Below, piece after piece: positions 33,639-45,501 of a stretch of 64,000 bases of DNA. Origin of the DNA: Pestalotiopsis fici W106-1 (Eukaryota > Ascomycota > Sordariomycetes > Amphisphaeriales > Sporocadaceae); NCBI RefSeq assembly GCF_000516985.1, contig NW_006917094.1, positions 4,047,833 to 4,111,832 of the forward strand, read 5' to 3'. A program made the translations under genes and the position numbers. The notes beneath the pieces are model-generated. The model was not told the origin of the DNA and ran no database searches. It saw nothing but the letters and a program-made list of their open reading frames with translations. The stretch's first letter is position 1, and each line of letters starts with the position of its first letter.

Positions 33639-34773
33639 ATGAAGGCATGTCGCCAATACAACAAGCCATATTGTTTTCTGGTTGCGCTAACAAGCGATGT
33701 AGTTTCTTCCTATACGGGACTTCGATACCGTGACGTCGGCGTTGAACTTCACCACGCCCGACTTGCGCGTTAATGGAGGATGCGATTTGTACACGACGAA
33801 AGCCGCTGGTTCGGACAGGAAATTATACAAGTCGATTGATCAGTCACTCGAGTCGAAACATGCGGCACTACTCAAGTTTGGTGCGTCGCTGTCACCACCA
33901 CAACGCGAACAAATGGCGGCCTCATTGAACCTGTCGCGCTCGAGTCCATTTGGTCCCCTGTCAGACATACAAAGTCGCAGGACCTTTGCCTACCTTATCG
34001 CAACACTAAACGCGAGCCACCCTGACTACGACTTCTCGCATGTACTGAGACCGTCCGATTTCCGGCGTGAGCGCAACCTCAGGCGCGCGATAGCGGCTTT
34101 TGATAACACGCTCAACAATGTGCGCCCGCCGTCGTTGTTGACGCCCGCTATGAGCTCATCGTTTCGGAATTATGGCAGTTCCCCGGCTGCTGCTGGCGCC
34201 ACGGCGATCAGCAGCCCCCCATGGGGCCCTCAAATGTGGGCCATGATAGATAAGGAGATGAAGCTAAAGGACTGTGTCTGTTTCTCCTATCAACCCGCCA
34301 CGGATCCATTCGATGGGGAAGAAGCCGCCATTTGGAGAATGCACTATTTCTTCTTCAACAAGGGCCTGAAGCGCGTGGCATACATGTATGTAAGAGGCGT
34401 GCCGTCCATTATGCACTCGTCGCCCGCCCTGAAGCCCAACGGCATGAGGCGAGGCAGCAGCTCCGTTCTTAGCCCATCTCTAGTGTCATCAAACGGTGCC
34501 AACAAGCGCGCCAACTACTGGTTGGGTGACAGCATCGCCGACAGAGTTATTGAGAGCGATGGTGACAATGACGAAGATGACACGGAAATGGAAATCTGGG
34601 ATCCCGATGAGGATATCGACTTTGACCCGCTCACTGCAGCAGAGTCGAAAGAAAACAGCGAGGACGAGTATTTGCAAAGCGAAAGCGAAGATGAGGACGA
34701 GGATGACGAAATGCGCCAAAGTCCTGTACGTGGCGTGAGCGAAGATATCGCCGCAAGGATGGAAATTGAGTAG
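33639..34773 (+). CDS. MAF1: RNA polymerase III repressor MAF1
   Basis: Two exons, 33639-33644 (ATG AAG) and 33703-34773, 358 residues. MAF1 binds Pol III and shuts off tRNA and 5S transcription when TORC1/PKA signalling falls; it shuttles between cytosol and nucleus. The first exon encodes only MK and joins FLPIRDFDTVTSALNF, the conserved MAF1 N-terminus. The intron (33645-33702) has a GC donor, AAG|GCATGT, with branch GCTAAC and acceptor GTAG. Domain A is followed by RRTFAYLIATLNASHPDYDFS and WAMIDKEMKLKDCVCFSY, then WRMHYFFFNKGLKRVAYM. A long acidic C-terminus follows (DGDNDEDDTEMEIWD ...). Ser-rich linkers (~150-170 and ~225-250) probably carry PKA/Sch9 sites, such as RRGSSS. The upstream frame without exon 1 has no ATG at the family start. 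Confidence 0.95.
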
Positions 34774-35870
34774 AGACGACATTTGCTCATTGTCCTGACA
34801 CGGCACAAGGCTGGAAAAGGGCCCTGTATGACTCCATCCATCAACTGGAATGGTTCAAGACGATCCTGCAACACTCGTCTTTTCTCCTAAGACGTTCACG
34901 AGAAATATCTCAACGAAGAAGGCGCTAATTTGCGCATCGACACAACGACCACTTTTGATTTGGACCTGTTCTCTATTATGGTTGTTTTCTCTACTTTTTC
35001 ACATTTCCACAGTTTCGGTTTCATGTGCTTTTCACTGCTAATGGCGTCTGCGGTTTGGAATTATTGCTCTGGCTAGGGAGAGCGTTAGTGAGAGGGCGCT
35101 CTACACCTATACCCCCAGATTTTTATTGTCTTTTACGTCGTTGTTTTTGGTTACATTCAAGTGGTTATTTTTTTTCCTGGGTCAATACGGTTTCAATCGA
35201 CATGATAATGAGGCTTCTGATTGGAAATCGCGGGGCGTCAAAATGGCCGGTGGTGAGAGGGCTGACCTTTTTGGCATTGGGAGAGCATCATCATGGTATA
35301 TATAACATCGGAAGCATGGAGAGTGTCCCAAGGGGGGACATGGCCCAACCCAGTGTATGTTTTCGAGATATCCACAACTTTTGCTTGCAGCTAGCTGTAC
35401 TATTGGCAAATTGCTCACAGAAATTCATCTACCTAATCAGCTCAGATGCGCGCACGATTGACAACACATGAGCCCCTAGTCAATACCAGTGACCTGTAGA
35501 AGATGGGAAACTCATGTGTCAATCGAGGATGCAGAGTCTTGACGATTCAGTCCACGTGAAAGCAAAGGTGGAAAATAATCTGGGACAAAGGCGATTAAAT
35601 TGATCAACTTCCAGATAGGTGTTGTCGGCCGATTGTTCTTCAATGTACTTGATCTTGTACATATATGCAGCATTCCAGTTATTCCTGTGTATATCTCTTG
35701 AGGTCCGCCTCCGTGGCAACCGAATGCCATATTATTAACTTGCTAAATGAATACAACACAAAAAAAAAACGCCATTGCTATGCTGTTTGCCAACCAGGCG
35801 TAAATGCGAAAAAGCCCACGCGCTTTTCTTCTATCGTTACAGCTGCATCCACCGATCTCATGCTACCATA
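34774..35870. other. intergenic between convergent genes
   Basis: About 1.1 kb between the convergent ends of MAF1 and a large membrane protein. Only unsupported short frames occur. Confidence 0.5.
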
Positions 35871-38785
35871 TCATAGAAACATCCGGCTGGCACTCAGCTT
35901 TTGATAGCTACTTCGATACCTTCCTCCTTCATTGGTCTGCTCGGCCAAAAGGTTCAAACCTGAAGTGCGGCTCGCGGCGGCCGAATTCTTCCACTTGCCC
36001 TTCAAGGGCCGGTCACTCGCCTCTTCAAAGAAGTAGTGGTTTGCACTCTCGGCATAACCGACGCGCCAGGGGACAACGAGCTCACGAGCTTCCGGCCCAC
36101 CGCCGCAGCTACCATCGAGCTGACGCGATGGTGGCGAATTGACGGCAAGGGCAAACATATTGCGCGGCTCCGTATAGTCGGTGACCATGCCATAGACGAA
36201 GAGAAGATAGAGCAAACATACGACATTGACCACGAAGACAAGGCCTAGAACTGGGTAGAAGATGGCTTGCCAGTCCTCGGTATGTGCCGATGCGTACTGC
36301 TGCATCTTGATGGTGGCATTAAACTCCTCGTATACGCCATTTGGTAATTCTTGTGCTCCGTAGGACGCATCCCAGTACTGTCGAAACGATGCGTCCTGCC
36401 CGCCAATGACAAGAGTTGACGAAGCCAAAACGGCAAGGGCCTCCCCCATGGACGGAAGGAGTGGCTCGAGGCGAGTCGAGTTGAGGATGAAGTTTGTCAA
36501 GATGCGCGCGTTGGAGGCGTTGCTGTTAGTTGAGCCGCCATTTAGATCCATGCTCAGACGCCATTGGTCCACCATGTTCTTCCAGTCCATATTGCCAGTC
36601 TCGGGCATAGCTGGTTGAGAATGAGAATAGGCATTCTCATCATGCGTATCTTCGCAGTGCGCGCGCATCTGCGCACCAGCGATGCCCGAGATATTGAATT
36701 GCGTCGAGCACTTGGGCGATAACCATGAACGTAGCTGGCATACTGTGTAGTCTTCAACTAGACCGGATTTGGCGAGGATATATATAGAGTCAGAGCTGAT
36801 GACCGACGTATTTGTGATCATGTTATAGTCAATGGGATACTGTACAGAGTCAGCAAGGCTCAAGAAAGGCTAGTCAAAGCATGAGCAGAAGGAGTAGCTT
36901 ACCATTGGGAAGACGGGTGGACGGCGCCCGTACTTCTCACCCCAGAGAAAGATATCATCTACAACTGTCGAGTTCAGCCATTCGTCTTCGCTGGCGACAG
37001 GGACGTCGTCCATCCAGTCGGCAACGCCGGTACGTTGGAATGGTATTTCGGTGCCGACAGTTCTTGCGTCTGGCCACGTTGCATAGATGAGTGGCTCCAG
37101 CTCTGTTCTGTTGAGGTTTGCGCATAGAACGTTCACACTCGGAGAGGCCACACTGGCTCTAATTTGATACTCGCCCACACCTGACAAGTCGCTGGGCTGA
37201 AGGATGCCATTTGTGGGGTCGGTCGCAGCCTGGTATATTCCTGGATGAGGCATAGACATTGATACATTGTTGATGACTCTCTTGGCGGTAGCGAATTGTT
37301 TAGCCGGGTCGCTATATTCGCCATCGACCCAGGCTGGGTAGAGGGTGGTGTTGTCGTATAGGAGTGCAGTCCCTCCAGGTCTTGCATAAATATCGGTTGT
37401 CGACGCCGTGTGGCTTGAGTTGACAAGATTTTGCCAAGTTGCCATAAACTCCAGCAAATTCCGGTACGACTGACCTGAGTAATAGACGGCAAGACATGAT
37501 GGCCCAGCGTTCCACTCATCGATAGTCTTATTGATGGGTGTAGTGCATGAATCCAAGACATAGTACGGGTTTGCATAGGAAGCCTTAACGCGCCCACTTA
37601 TTGCCCGGTGCTCCCAATCGCCGAATATTAGCTTGGGCGTGACCATGGCGTCCGACGCAGTTGTGTAGAATATGCCGCCAAGGGTGGCAACCAATGTGAG
37701 AACACCTAGAAAAGTTCCTCCGGTGTATGGTATACTATCCCAGTGTGTAAACAGCGAGCCGGGTTGGATGATCCAGTTGCGCATGGTCATTTCAGCGAGA
37801 GTGACACCCTGGGATCCCTTGATAAAGGCTCTCCGTGTCAGAACTTGACCAACAAAGGCAACAAAAACGGTCACAAAGGTCAATTCTGTAGTCTTGGCCA
37901 GCAGTGCTGTTACCAATGATGCTGTAGACGGGGCGACAACGCCGGCGCCGTTGCTTGAAGAGATGCCTTTGCCATATCTCGGCTGAATAATGGCCACGAC
38001 GAACCAGATTCCACTCAGCACCGTCGAATATAGAGAGAATATCATGAGCATAATGTATAGCCAACTACGTCGCCGAACGTGCACGTCTCGCCTTGAGTGA
38101 CAATCCAACGGGGCCTGGCCTATTTTCCAAAGAGGTTAGCAGCACACATTTGGTTGGATTTAGCGAGAGAATTATGCATACTGTATTTCAAAGAGAAGTT
38201 ATCCACATCATCTCTGTTTCCTGGGGGTTCATTTTCCCTAATGGGATCTAATTGATGGGCAGAACTTTGCGATCGGGTAGGGTTGTAGGACGTATCCTGC
38301 TGGGTCATTTCTCTGGCGGGCTCAAATCCTGACAAGGACCTTGTGCGGCCGTCATTTGACGAAACTGATGACGAAAGAGACCTTCTAAGCAATTCCGTAA
38401 ATCTGGATTTCCTCGAGGGTCTCCGAACTGCCGGGGCGGCTGCCGGTGCATTGGGCGCGCTGGAGTTATTTGAGTCGGTGCCGCCAGGACTCTGGGCAAC
38501 TTCTGATTGCCCAGGTGTTATGGGAGACACATCTTCAGCGCCATGGCTCGTTCCTGAACGAGAGTTGGGTACCGTTGCTGGCGAGATTGGATCCATGGGA
38601 ACAGACGAATTTACCACCATGCCGCCCTTGGTGGTGTTGTGGTCCAAAGAGTTTAGTTCTGCCATGTCGACATCTGCTTGGCTCTCGGCAGCGTCCATTC
38701 TCTGATAAACATATCGACCCGGGAACACTGTTCCGAGAAGATTTGGCGGGGCACCGTTTGCCTCATCATGCTGGTACCCAGCCAT
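35871..38785 (-). CDS. large multi-pass membrane protein, family not recognised
   Basis: Three exons on the minus strand, 38182-38785, 36903-38119 and 35871-36839, about 929 residues. Introns are 62 and 63 nt with GTATGC...TAG and GTAAGC...CAG boundaries. The first ~210 residues are polar, Ser/Pro/Asn-rich and contain basic patches (RRPSRKSRF, LLRRSLSSS), likely cytosolic. Residues ~215-345 hold three hydrophobic segments (YIMLMIFSLYSTVLSGIWFV; TTELTFVTVFVAFVGQVL; FLGVLTLVATLGGIFY), followed by a ~430-residue loop with many Asn-x-Ser/Thr sites and Cys, probably lumenal, and a final TM (YPVLGLVFVVNVVCLLYLLF) before a cytosolic tail. Proteins of this architecture exist in many filamentous ascomycetes, without known function. 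It is not evidently related to the DUF6536-type protein in this window. Confidence 0.82.
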
Positions 38786-41211
38786 AGCTTGTGGGCTGTC
38801 TTCCCGAAAGTGCTGGTCGGATGAACAGATAGATCACCAAGTCAAAAAAAAAAGTGAGGGAAGATCGAATAGTAGCGTGGTGGCCATGGCACAGTATTAA
38901 AGGTGCATGGTGTGATAAAGTATCGCCGGCAGGGGAGCAGAGAGATGGATTTGAGTCTGATTGGTCCTGGAGAGTTGCGATTATGGTTAGCAAGCCATCT
39001 AAGCCCTGGTGTGAATCAGGCAAGGGGATTGAACGCCTGTAGGGACTAGCTGGTAGCAGGGAAGGGCTTGTTTGGCTCGTTGGCTTGTTGGGCTGTGTGT
39101 GTGACGAGACTGACGAGACTGGGAAGAAGACGGAATGTTTAACACACTACCTTGGGTAAGCTTGTGGCTCTCGCAAAACAGAACCGACGAGCTTCGACGA
39201 TCTTAGCGTGTTGCTGGCGCAGGAACCCACAGCTGACTGGAGGTGAGAATTTTGTGGGATCACAAACCTGGTCAAGAGTCTGTTGAAATGTTGTTGGTAA
39301 TGGAATTAATTTGATTCTTTCTTGTCGAGGCGGATTGTAGCATGAATTGCAGCTTCATCATGTCATGATATTCCCGTTTCTTTTCCCCTGCCCGTTGTTT
39401 GCTTCTACCTTGTTCCCGTTTTGTTTAAGTTGAGACTTGTTGTATCAGGTTGGTGTGTAACCGGCAGGCGCTCCCGCCCAACCCGCACTTTTTTTTTCGT
39501 ACTACCTGCCTCATGTACGGGATGGATTTCCCCTTTGTGCATGTGTTCCACGGCAGCTCTTGTGGATCTCCAGTCAGTGTATGCTAAATCACTGGGGAAG
39601 CAAAAGGAAGAGATATCTGTACGGATCTAATGTGGCGTCGTCTGTCTGCATTCCCCGGTCCGCCTCCGTCATCATGAACAGTTCCATACAGGCACAACAC
39701 AATTCATCAGTACTATTAGCGGTATCAATTGAGGCTGTGACTGGGGGGGCGCGGCGCATTGTCATTGACCCCCTGCCAACATGCCTAACTTGGATACACT
39801 GAACCGCAGCTACGGTACTAATGTCCAACCCGGTTGACCCAGCTTGGAAATCCGCACGTGCCCACCAATGCGATTCCTGCAGTTCTAGCGGCCGTTAGGT
39901 GCAGCGAATCCTATCGGGTAGCCGCTAAAGTAAGTGTAGTGTAGTTCTCAACCCTTCAGCCTCTTTAGCTGATGCTAATTTAAGAAGACGCAAATTCCAG
40001 ATAGGGAACATGAGGATTGAAAAAGACTATCACTGACCGTTTCCATCAAAAGGCTCAAGTGATCTGATCGCGCACGCTACTTGGGCTAGATAACTGTTTT
40101 GCTCTTCTGATCGACAGCCACGTTGTTGATATTACTAAGTATGCTAATTACCTAACTTGACCTAGGTTATTAGGCAAACCTGCTGCCAACATGTGTGTAC
40201 GGAATACCGTGCCAATAATAGGGGAAGCACGTACCACTGACTATAAACAGCAATGATCGTTTGACAAAAGATGGACCCTTATCCATTCACCAACATTCCT
40301 TGCACTCCTACACAATTCCCAAATCAATACTTGATGGGCTTCACTGCTTCCGGTACGAGCGTGAGCCAAAAGCAAAGCTCGTTCTTCGGTCCCGGAGTAG
40401 GCACATATGCATTCGCATGTCCTCACTTCGAATTCACTCATTGCAATGCGGACACGATTGACAAAAGACTTACAGAATTGAATGGATACAATATCGCAAC
40501 GGATGCCATGCCAGCTCCGTGAATGCAATCGATGATTCATTGAACCAGAAATTCAAATTTCGAGAATTGTCCAAAAAGGGATATCCAGCCTTAAAACTGG
40601 ACCTGAAGATTTTTTTTTCCCCCTTACCCTTGAGCAATATGGAGATCTGTTGCGTTGGCGCAATGCCAAGACATGTCAAAAGTCTTGGAGATAGTTCATT
40701 CGTTGAGCCACCATCATACTACCTACCTATATGCAAGTTATTAAGATGCAACGAGATTATGAAAAACAACATGGCATTTATTTAGAACATTTATTTATTC
40801 ACGATTGAACATCCTAGTTGAACAAGATAGGAATTGTAAATATTTACTAAGTAAGGAACGTAAGACTCATCATTCACCAACCAAACTGAGCTGGTATCTA
40901 TATACAATTTTGGCCCGCATGCGGAACCGTCCAGTGCTGAAGAGGATGGTCAAGATCAAAGATACTGAAATCCAAAAACCAACCCTTCCATCAGTCACTC
41001 TTTCTATATTTCACTGTCTCAACCCGGAGACAGCTTTTTATATGTGTATATACAACCTTCTTCTCGACCAGTTCCCCCCGCCACTTCTCCTCTCAAGTAG
41101 ACCAGGGGTGGGTCAGCTCTGCTTCCGAGCTTATATACAAATTCCCCATCACCCTTCCCTCCACATCAGATCGGGGTCAAATCCTTTTCCATTGCAGTGG
41201 CCGCCAATGAT
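38786..41211. other. long intergenic region, one small unsupported ORF
   Basis: About 2.4 kb. An 83-codon frame at 40271-40522 has a TATAAA (40242-40247) and a CCAAT (40212-40216) just upstream, but I cannot identify it. CCTA/TAGG motifs cluster at ~40141-40175 (AATTACCTAACTTGACCTAG). No other gene is supported. Confidence 0.45.
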
Positions 41212-42072
41212 TTACTGGCTAGACTCGAGGCCGCGGGCAAAACGCTTCTTGGCCAGGTTGTACTCAATGGCGCGCTTCTTGGCAGCGGAGCTCTGGGTAA
41301 AGGCGACGGAGCCACCAAAGGGACCAGCCAGGGCCGAGTTTTGGAGGCGGGCAATGCAGACGTTCTCGGCACCGCCGACGGAGCCCTGGCAGGTCATGCC
41401 GGCGGGCATCTGGATGGCCACGGGGAAGTCGGTCGTGGTGGCGCCCGAGAGACCGCCAATGCCAATACCGGGGACGTTCTGGGTGACCTCGGCCTCCTTG
41501 AAGGCCGAAGGGTCGGTGCCGCCAGAGGTGGCGTCGACGGCCGCCTTGAGGGGACCGGCACCGTCCTGGTTGACCTGGTGAAAGGTCATGGTCAGGGTGC
41601 CGTCGTCGGCAGTGGTGGGCATTCCGTCCGAGGCGGCACCAGTGGCAGCCTTGACACCAGTCTCGCTGGTACCCTTGGGGGTCTTGGACCCGCCGTTGGA
41701 AGCACGAACGGCGAGCTTGGCGTAGCGGGCCTTGTTCTCGGCGTGGAGAGCACGGGCAGCCTTGGTCGAGGAGCTGTTGCCGCCAGCACCGTCCATGAAG
41801 ATGGCGACCATCTTGGCAGCGTCGACGGGACCACCACCGTTGGTGCGGCCGAGGGCGCTGGCCTTGGAGGTGCCGAGCTCCTTGTTGCGGATGATGGAAG
41901 TGTCGGCCTCGGAACCACAGCCGGGAGTGGGACAGTCACGAGGGGTGCCGTCGGCAACAGAGAGACCGGGAAGGGTGACACCGTTGGCACCCTGCACCTC
42001 AGTGATGACACCGTGGGCAAGGACGTTGGTAGCAGCGAAAGCGGCAATGAGGATGGAGGTAGCGTACTTCAT
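41212..42072 (-). CDS. Egh16/Gas1-type secreted protein (appressorium-associated family)
   Basis: Intronless, 286 residues. The family (Egh16H, Gas1/Gas2, Mas-type) is secreted or cell-surface associated and strongly expressed during appressorium formation in several plant- and insect-pathogenic fungi; its biochemical activity is not established to my knowledge. Residues 1-19 are a signal peptide (MKYATSILIAAFAATNVLA) and the mature chain starts with His20 (HGVITEVQGANG). Core blocks: GTPRDCPTPGCGSEADTSI, ALGRTNGGGPVDAAKMV, TMTFHQVNQDGAGP, FPVAIQMPAGMTCQGSV and GAENVCIARLQN; the four Cys probably pair. The C-terminus is basic (AAKKRAIEYNLAKKRF). The codon use looks strongly biased to C-ending codons, suggesting high expression. 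A TATATAA box lies 225 nt upstream. It is isolated by large gaps. Confidence 0.93.
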   Translation of the reverse strand: MKYATSILIAAFAATNVLAHGVITEVQGANGVTLPGLSVADGTPRDCPTPGCGSEADTSIIRNKELGTSKASALGRTNGGGPVDAAKMVAIFMDGAGGNSSSTKAARALHAENKARYAKLAVRASNGGSKTPKGTSETGVKAATGAASDGMPTTADDGTLTMTFHQVNQDGAGPLKAAVDATSGGTDPSAFKEAEVTQNVPGIGIGGLSGATTTDFPVAIQMPAGMTCQGSVGGAENVCIARLQNSALAGPFGGSVAFTQSSAAKKRAIEYNLAKKRFARGLESSQ

Positions 42073-45000
42073 TTTGATGGATTAAAAGGGTGGTCTAGAG
42101 GTTATACTCGAAAATAAAATAGTAGTACTTGAAAAAGTAGTAGTAAAGTAGAGACTGTAAGAGGAAAGATTGATTAACAAGGAGCACCAGGCTCTGTAGA
42201 AGTGAAGGAGATGGTTGAAGGGGGTTGATTAGAGTGATTGATGCTTGATGATGATGAAAAAGAATTCCAACTCTGATCCGGAATGATCAACTCATCTTAT
42301 ATAGACAATCTGGGTCGGCCTTGGCTGACAGGTCTTGGAAAGATCTTGGAAGACTTGGCACAAGCCGATGACATGCTCGGCATCCTTTCGCATCGCGTCT
42401 AGCCTTGCAGTAGTGTTCTTGGTTTGAAGCTATACCAACAAATGTCTGAAAGAGCACAGATGAGCCACCGCAGAGATCAGTCGAAGCAGTGATCCGACCT
42501 CTGACTAGGGTCGTTGTTGATCCGAGAAACCAGGGGTCCTGCTTCAGTATCCGCGCGCTGGGTATCCGGCAGTCAGAATAAAGTTGAGTAAAAGTCGAGG
42601 AATAGTTGCGATTGGCTCAAGGAGGGCCGAACCAATAGGTCCAATAGGCCCGAGTCTAATTGGCGGGTACACCCATGAACCCCCATGGATGGAATGGGGG
42701 CGGAGGCAACGGGACAAGAAGATCCCCCATAGGTCAAAGTTTCGGTGCGGCTGCGGGAGATCGTAGAGAAAAAGCGAGGATCCGCACATCATTTCTCGAA
42801 ACTGTATGATTGCACTCAGGCATTTGTGCTTGTTCGCTGCTGGGGGCTATGCTGTTTCTCCCGAGTTTTGGCACCACAGTCATGTTTTGGCGCCATGAAT
42901 CAAGTTCTGTCCCAATGGGGAAATAGTCGTTTTGGAACCTAGTCTGATTGGCTGCTGCCATCCAGGCTAGACTATACTCGGTTGATTTTGAGAGTTCCCA
43001 ACAAACTGGGGCTGTTTTCTTAGGAGCTCAAACGCAAAGTGTCTGGGAAACACGATCGGATCACAGTGGCTCGGACCCTCATTGAGCGCACCGAGCCTCA
43101 ACGCCGACGATTATTGCATTTGAGCAAACCGCACCTTTGACTGGAATCATGTCCGGACCGCCGGTACAGTTGCAATTGCAAGAAGAAAATGCAGTTTTTT
43201 TCCCCCAGCCTCCTGACTACACTGGATGCGATGAAACAGTGCTCACCAAGCTCCTTCTAAGTGGCCTCAACGAGCCACCAAGGTCCAAACTCAGTCAAGA
43301 CCATTCTAGAAGAGTCATTTCGGCTCGAGTATCCAGGTAACATATCATAATCAGCGTCATGCTGTTGAAAGGCCGTGTTTGTTCCGGACTAGTGAAACAT
43401 GGAGACCTGTCTGGTCCAATTAGCTCTGCATCTGAACACAGAATTCGGGACTTTCTCCCTTTTGATACTACTGATGGAGGCAACATTATTCCGTCTGTTC
43501 CCTCATAGCCAAGCCGAATGACAGCAGCGCCGAGAGTAAATGACAAGGCTTGTTTGTCTTGGTTGTCTTGGTAGTCGATCGGCGAGTCTTGTCGTCCTTA
43601 CCTTTGACTTCTTTCTACTCCAATCGTTTGCCTGCCGAGTTGATGCCGTCAGGATATTTCAAACTACAGGTGCAACTGCCGCATCATAATTTGACGAATT
43701 GCATTCGAGTTGTAGCCCAGAGTGGTACAGCCGGACATCGTCTTTGATTGATATGCTTCTGAAGCCATCTTGAACGATGCGATATGATGACTTCAAATTT
43801 ATGGAAGGGTTTCTATTCATACGGGCAAAGCCGGACAAAGCGCTTCAGTCGTTGGATCTTCCCTCTGGCCGAGTCAAGGGCACAACGTCAAGAGTAATCA
43901 TGCGCAACCGTCCGACGTGTCATGTGTCGGCTTTGCAACTGATTCATCCGGCAGGCGGTCATACGCATTAAATATACGCAGCACGCATATTTTGAATTTT
44001 TTCCCCTTTGACGACTTCATGGCGACACCAGCGATCTTGACTGGCGAAGCGACACTCTAGCGTGGTGTACTTGGCTGTTGTGTATGTGTACATATTAGTA
44101 CAATGCAGGAGCATGTAAGACCCTATAAGCGTGGTTCACGTTATACCAGATCCTAATGCCATCTTGTCAGCTTGCAAGCGCAAACATATATCCTGAAGCC
44201 AATTGGGGTACACTTCCGAAAGTCGTGGCCCCTCAATCCCAGCCGTCTGGACACACGGCTGGCAAAGGGCAAAAAAAAAAAAAAAAAGTACACGATGCTA
44301 AGCGAAACTTGTGCTTGCATTTCAGCGACAAGAAGCGATGGCGGTGCTCTGCAATTCAAACGCGAGTAAATATTCCAGTCTCGCAATTGGAAGCGCAGTC
44401 TCGCACATCTGGCGCTGAATGTCTGGTTTCTTTTCCAGCATTTTGATGCAGGTTGATCGCAGCGGTGAGAACCCCAGCTGCTGACTCTCGTATCAATCGG
44501 CAGTGGATCGCATAAGCCCGGATATATGCCACTTGCGTCACCCTTGCCAAAGAGCCACAGAGATGCAGACGACGACGATTTTGTTCTCGCTTTTCATTGG
44601 CATAGGGGAGCCCGCGATGGAGGGTGCAAAGGCTTAGCCCGAGTAGACGACCTTTGTGCAGTTGTGCTCTCTCTCGACTGTGACCTATCCCAACAAGCAA
44701 GCAAGCACCTTGAAGCCGCGGCGAAGGCGGCTCCGATGGCCGACGACTTCCTAGTCAATGGTGGAGTTGTAATGGCTCGCAAAAAAACGGACGGGAAATT
44801 CGGTAGAATTGTCCCCCTTCATATAGGGTTAGATCTAACTGGCTACTTGTTGATTTGCTTCCGGGGGTTCCAGGCAAAAAAGCCCAGGGTTGGCGACTAT
44901 TCGCTATACCAATTGGGGCATTCCAGCCTCGGCATGTTCTCCAAACCCCAGCTTTTTCTCCGCATTGCACTATCGTCAAAGTTGGATCCGCAAGTGCGGG

Positions 45001-45501
45001 GGATTCGTAACGCCTTCTTTTTCTCTCGAATTGTCGAACCCCGTCGCCTATAGGACCAATCAATGCAATTCTCAGCCATGCGACTTTGTGTGGATTGTTT
45101 GGGGGTCATGAGGGGAACCGGCTCAGGAGAGATAGCTGAAGAGGGTCCGCAAAGAGCTCTTTGCAGCAAGTCCTAGGCAGGACTCCCAGATCCGAGCGTC
45201 CATGGCTTTGCTTGCAGCTGTTCCTTGCCAATTCTGCAATGTAGACGAGATTTCTCTCCTGTTTCCCACTCTGTCATTGTTGAAGAATGCAATTGTTGGT
45301 ATACACTGGCTAGTCTCGAGCAAGGTCCACAGTCGACTATCGTGCAGAATACGAAACCACAATCCACAACAATCATCAGGATTAACAATCTTTTTTAACA
45401 ATTTACCATAACCAAAAAGATATCCATCATTCATTAGCCACTTCTGCCAGCAAGCAAATCGCAACACTTCCGGCTGATTGCCATAGACACACTCAACCAC
45501 C
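42073..45501. other. large divergent intergenic region, no gene supported
   Basis: 3.4 kb between the divergent Egh16-like and acyl/aryl-CoA ligase genes. It includes the TATA box above, a 17-nt A run (44271-44287), and frames of up to 175 codons (44526-45053) without recognisable protein character. I looked for split small genes and tRNA genes without success. Confidence 0.45.
42297..42303 (-). promoter_or_regulatory. TATA box of the Egh16-like gene
   Basis: TATATAA on the minus strand, 225 nt before the start codon. This is the best TATA match upstream of the gene and would give a leader of roughly 190 nt. No transcript data are available. Confidence 0.5.

Noticed and set aside
41197..42117. 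306-codon plus-strand frame
   Set aside because: Antisense mirror of the Egh16-like gene; Gly-rich translation is an artefact of its codon bias.
43711..43785. tRNA-like stretch (AGCCCAGAGTGGTACAGC)
   Set aside because: Only a D-arm-like piece; no acceptor, anticodon or T-arm pairing.
44526..45053. 175-codon plus-strand frame
   Set aside because: No recognised motif, mixed composition, no splice support; probably chance.
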